A stretch of DNA of 64,000 nt from Candidatus Scalindua sp. (GTDB taxonomy: Bacteria; Planctomycetota; Brocadiia; Brocadiales; Scalinduaceae): assembly GCA_031316155.1 (NCBI GenBank), contig JALDRB010000015.1:1-64000 (forward strand), in the 5' to 3' direction. The notes beneath the pieces are model-generated. The model worked only from the letters and a program-made list of their open reading frames with translations. It was not told the origin of the DNA and ran no database searches. Made by a program: the position numbers and the translations under genes. Within the stretch, counting starts at the first letter, position 1. Each line of letters opens with the position of its first letter. This document shows, in pieces, positions 61,404 through 64,000 of this stretch.

Positions 61404-63293
61404 ATGGATATTGAAAAAAATTCTGTCTTATCAAAGAAACTAGAAACTCTTCCTACCGGTGCGGGTGTTTATCTGATGAAGGATTCGAGGAGCGAGGTCA
61501 TCTATGTGGGTAAGGCGAAAAACCTTAAAAATCGAGTGAGAAGTTACTTTCAGGGTTCGAGAGATGAACGTTTGTTTGTAGACTTTCTCGTAAAGAGTAT
61601 TGCTGATATTGAATTTGTCTTGACGGATACAGAGAAAGAGGCGCTCATTCTTGAAAATAACCTGATTAAACAATTCAAGCCAAGATTTAACATCAACCTT
61701 CGTGATGACAAGACGTTTGTATCGATTAAGCTTGATTTGCATGAAAAATTTCCTTACCCGACCGTTGTCAGGCAGATTGAGGAATCTACCCGATCGGGCA
61801 ATGGAGCAGGGAAGAAGAGTGGTATTTTGTATTTTGGCCCTTACTCTTCGGCACATTCAGTACGGGAGACTTTGAGATATATAAATAGTTTGTTTCCTAT
61901 AAGGAAGTGTTCTCAAAACATTTTTAACAGCAGAGTGAGGCCCTGTTTGTATTACCAGATTGGAAGGTGTGTTGCTCCTTGCTGTGATCTGATCGATGAA
62001 AAATCCTACAGGGAAATCCTCGATGATGTAATTCTCTTATTACGGGGGAAAAACAGTGAGTTAATCAAGGTGTTAAAGAAAAAGATGGAGATAGAGTCAA
62101 AGGAGATGAGATACGAAATGGCCGCAAAGATTAGAGATCGGATTGTTGCTATTGAAAAGACGGTTGAGAGACAGAAGATTCATACGATGGAGTTTGTTGA
62201 CAGGGATCTGTTTGGATATTATAAAGAAGGAAAAAACATACAGATTCAGGTTATGTTTATAAGAAATGGCAACCTTGAAAACATAGCGTCGTACAGGTTT
62301 TCTAACATCAATAATACACAAGACGATGTTTTTCGTTCTTTTCTCAACCAGTTTTATGGGCATACGAGATTTGTTCCGGACGAAGTTGTGATACCTGTTG
62401 AAAGCGAGGACAAGGAGATATTAGAGGAACTCCTGAGTGAACAAAAAGGAAGTAAAGTAAATGTTGTTTTCCCACAGCGGGGAGAAAAACGTAAACTGCT
62501 TGAGCTGGCAATAAGGAATGCTGAAAATGCATTCACGATTCACTATCACGCCGCTGGTGAGAATATTGAAACGGTATTGAGTTCTTTGAAGAGACAGTTG
62601 TGTTTGGAGAATGTGCCGAGAAGGATCGAATGTTTTGATATTTCAAATATTGGAGGAAAACACTCCGTAGGGTCTATGATCACATTTGAAGAGGGAAAAG
62701 CGGTAAAAAATAAATATAAAAGGTACAAGATTAGGACGGTTTCACAATCGGATGATTATGCGATGATGTATGAGGTGTTAACGAGAAGATATTCGCGGGC
62801 GTTTAAGGAAGACGATTTTCCTGACCTTACCGTCATCGATGGCGGTAAGGGACAGTTGGCTATTGCAATACGGGTTTTTGAGGAACTGGGAATAGACGGT
62901 GTGGACGTAATTGCTCTTGCAAAGGGAAGGACAAGGAGTTGTGAAAACAGTGATACCAAGTTGAAACAGGATGAACGAGTGTTCATCTGCGGAAAGGGAG
63001 AACCCATTGTCCTGGATCAGGAATCTTCTGAACTGAAACTTCTGGAAAATGCTCGTGATGAGGCCCATCGTTTTGCGCTGACATACCATAAGAAGCTGAG
63101 GAGGAAACACTATTATATCTCTCCGCTTGATAAGATTTCGGGTATTGGAAGTATTAAAAAGAAGAACCTGATGAAAAAACTGGGAAACCTGCAAGGGATA
63201 CGAAATGCCTCGGTAGATGAACTGAAGAAAATCAAAAGTATTACCCCTAAAGATGCCGAGGCAATATATAATCATTTTCATCATGAAATGTAG
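61404..63293 (+). CDS. uvrC: Excinuclease ABC subunit C
   Basis: A 629-residue nuclease making both incisions in nucleotide excision repair with UvrA and UvrB. The N-terminal GIY-YIG domain has GVYLMKDSRSEVIYVGKAKN near 20 and the UVR motif is near 230 (KEMRYEMAAKIRDRIVAIEK). The RNase H-like domain has CFDISNIGGKHSVGSMI near 410, DGGKGQL near 475 and RDEAHRFALTYHK near 555. The C-terminal helix-hairpin-helix is ISGIGSIKKKNLMKKLGN. ATG 61404 is preferred to TTG 61395. Full length. Confidence 0.96.
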   Translation: MDIEKNSVLSKKLETLPTGAGVYLMKDSRSEVIYVGKAKNLKNRVRSYFQGSRDERLFVDFLVKSIADIEFVLTDTEKEALILENNLIKQFKPRFNINLRDDKTFVSIKLDLHEKFPYPTVVRQIEESTRSGNGAGKKSGILYFGPYSSAHSVRETLRYINSLFPIRKCSQNIFNSRVRPCLYYQIGRCVAPCCDLIDEKSYREILDDVILLLRGKNSELIKVLKKKMEIESKEMRYEMAAKIRDRIVAIEKTVERQKIHTMEFVDRDLFGYYKEGKNIQIQVMFIRNGNLENIASYRFSNINNTQDDVFRSFLNQFYGHTRFVPDEVVIPVESEDKEILEELLSEQKGSKVNVVFPQRGEKRKLLELAIRNAENAFTIHYHAAGENIETVLSSLKRQLCLENVPRRIECFDISNIGGKHSVGSMITFEEGKAVKNKYKRYKIRTVSQSDDYAMMYEVLTRRYSRAFKEDDFPDLTVIDGGKGQLAIAIRVFEELGIDGVDVIALAKGRTRSCENSDTKLKQDERVFICGKGEPIVLDQESSELKLLENARDEAHRFALTYHKKLRRKHYYISPLDKISGIGSIKKKNLMKKLGNLQGIRNASVDELKKIKSITPKDAEAIYNHFHHEM

Positions 63294-63626
63294 TGTTCAG
63301 GCATGAACAACTCACCATTTTATGGTGAACATGTCTAGGGATAAGGAAATCTTAGAGTGAGAAATGATTGGAGAGATGGAAGATAGATCAGCTTATTGCA
63401 TTTTTCATTTGTCTTTATTCTATTAATTTAAGATGAAATTACCGAAGAAGTTCAAAGGGTAAAATCATTCTTATCCAAATTTGAAGATATCTTTGGAACA
63501 TTCTGTCTGAGAAAGTTGTATAAGTTTTTTATTGGTAATTTAAAATATTTCTAATACTATTCAGAAAGAGAAGTTATTTTTTTATTAACAAAAACGGTCG
63601 AAGAACGGCAGGTGCAATTTACCAAA
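63294..63626. other. Intergenic region after uvrC
   Basis: No gene seen. A short hairpin, ctcaccat..atggtgag-like, at about 63310-63330 follows uvrC but lacks a T-run. The remainder is AT-rich and probably contains the promoter of the next gene. Confidence 0.45.
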
Positions 63627-64000
63627 ATGAAAAAAAGAAATCTTAAATTCATACACATTATTCTTGTAGTAATTATTCTATTTTCAGGAAGCAGGACATC
63701 CGTGGCTATGGGAAAGATTGTAGACTATTTTCTCAAAAATCCGGAAGCTTGGGATGTGACAAAAAAAATCATTCAGGAGACACCAAAAAGAATTATCGTT
63801 ACCGGGGGTTTGAAAGGGCTTGGTTTTGATCTTGCAGAATTAACAGGTGGTGATGAAGTTGCATTGATTTTTTTAGAGTCACGGAAGGCCGTAACTTTTA
63901 CAGCGGGTGGATTTTGTAATGCTGAGGACAAACTCTTTCCCGGTGAAAACAGGATTGTATCCGTTATTACGCGTAATTATGGAGACCGTACAAGATTTTA
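63627..64000 (+). CDS. Secreted protein of unknown function, cut by the window end
   Basis: Open from ATG 63627 to the window edge (124 codons). The start MKKRNLKFIHIILVVIILFS, then GSRTSVAMG, is a typical signal peptide. The mature part begins KIVDYFLKNPEAWDVTKKII and continues with VTGGLKGLGFDLAELTGG. I do not recognise the family. Confidence 0.7.
   Translation, partial: MKKRNLKFIHIILVVIILFSGSRTSVAMGKIVDYFLKNPEAWDVTKKIIQETPKRIIVTGGLKGLGFDLAELTGGDEVALIFLESRKAVTFTAGGFCNAEDKLFPGENRIVSVITRNYGDRTRF

Overview
The window is a low-GC bacterial chromosome segment. Two GroEL paralogues flanking one GroES, an APS-reductase-type CysH, several hemerythrins, a heme-binding DUF3365 protein and very large PAS-rich kinases suggest an anaerobic or redox-versatile environmental bacterium. 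A planctomycete of the anammox type (Brocadiales/Scalindua-like) is my best guess, but this is inference from gene content and AT-rich composition; no rRNA or tRNA gene was seen to settle it.

Region 1 (1-20.8 kb) is a surface-polysaccharide locus. It carries a WecB-type UDP-GlcNAc 2-epimerase, four GT4 glycosyltransferases (one split by a frameshift), an O-antigen ligase/polymerase-like protein, a secreted DUF4091 glycosidase-like protein, a methyltransferase, and a nucleotide-sugar set: UDP-GlcNAc 4,6-dehydratase-like enzyme, sugar N-formyltransferase, LegC-type aminotransferase and a PglC/WcaJ-type sugar-phosphate transferase. The locus is being eroded. A complete group II intron, a 110-bp MITE inside a NeuD/PglD-like gene, a second MITE type, and remnants of a NeuD acyltransferase, an ATP-grasp enzyme, a GT2 enzyme and an IS1380 transposase all lie in it.

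Region 2 (20-25.2 kb) is a graveyard and TA-module zone: a truncated four-helix-bundle (S23/IVP) protein, a broken GIY-YIG nuclease, an intact TumA/TumE-like pair, an IS200-like relic, a phytase-like lipoprotein, a DUF4258/YgiT zinc-finger pair in which both genes are frameshifted, and a 3' fragment of the same group II intron on the minus strand.

Region 3 (25.6-37.8 kb) is core: a DtxR/FeoA regulator, groEL-groES-groEL, dnaJ-grpE with a promoter and a perfect 13-bp inverted repeat in its leader, an FmdB zinc ribbon, YacG, a membrane protein, the Der GTPase and CysH.

Region 4 (38-52.2 kb) is a signalling island: a PAS-GAF-LuxR protein, a degenerate hemerythrin, an exported DUF3365 heme protein, a NIT-like/Cache/PAS/GAF histidine kinase split over two reading frames, and four receiver proteins ending in HD-GYP, HDOD, HDOD and degenerate HD-GYP domains.

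Region 5 (52.8-64 kb) is housekeeping: pyrC, a NYN-domain protein, leuS, a hemerythrin/iron-sulphur-type pair, pyrE, murQ, uvrC and the start of a secreted protein. Seven intergenic copies of one TATACTAAAACC-ended repeat family are scattered over regions 1, 3 and 5. A separate 120-bp palindromic repeat supplies the stop codon of both leuS and murQ.
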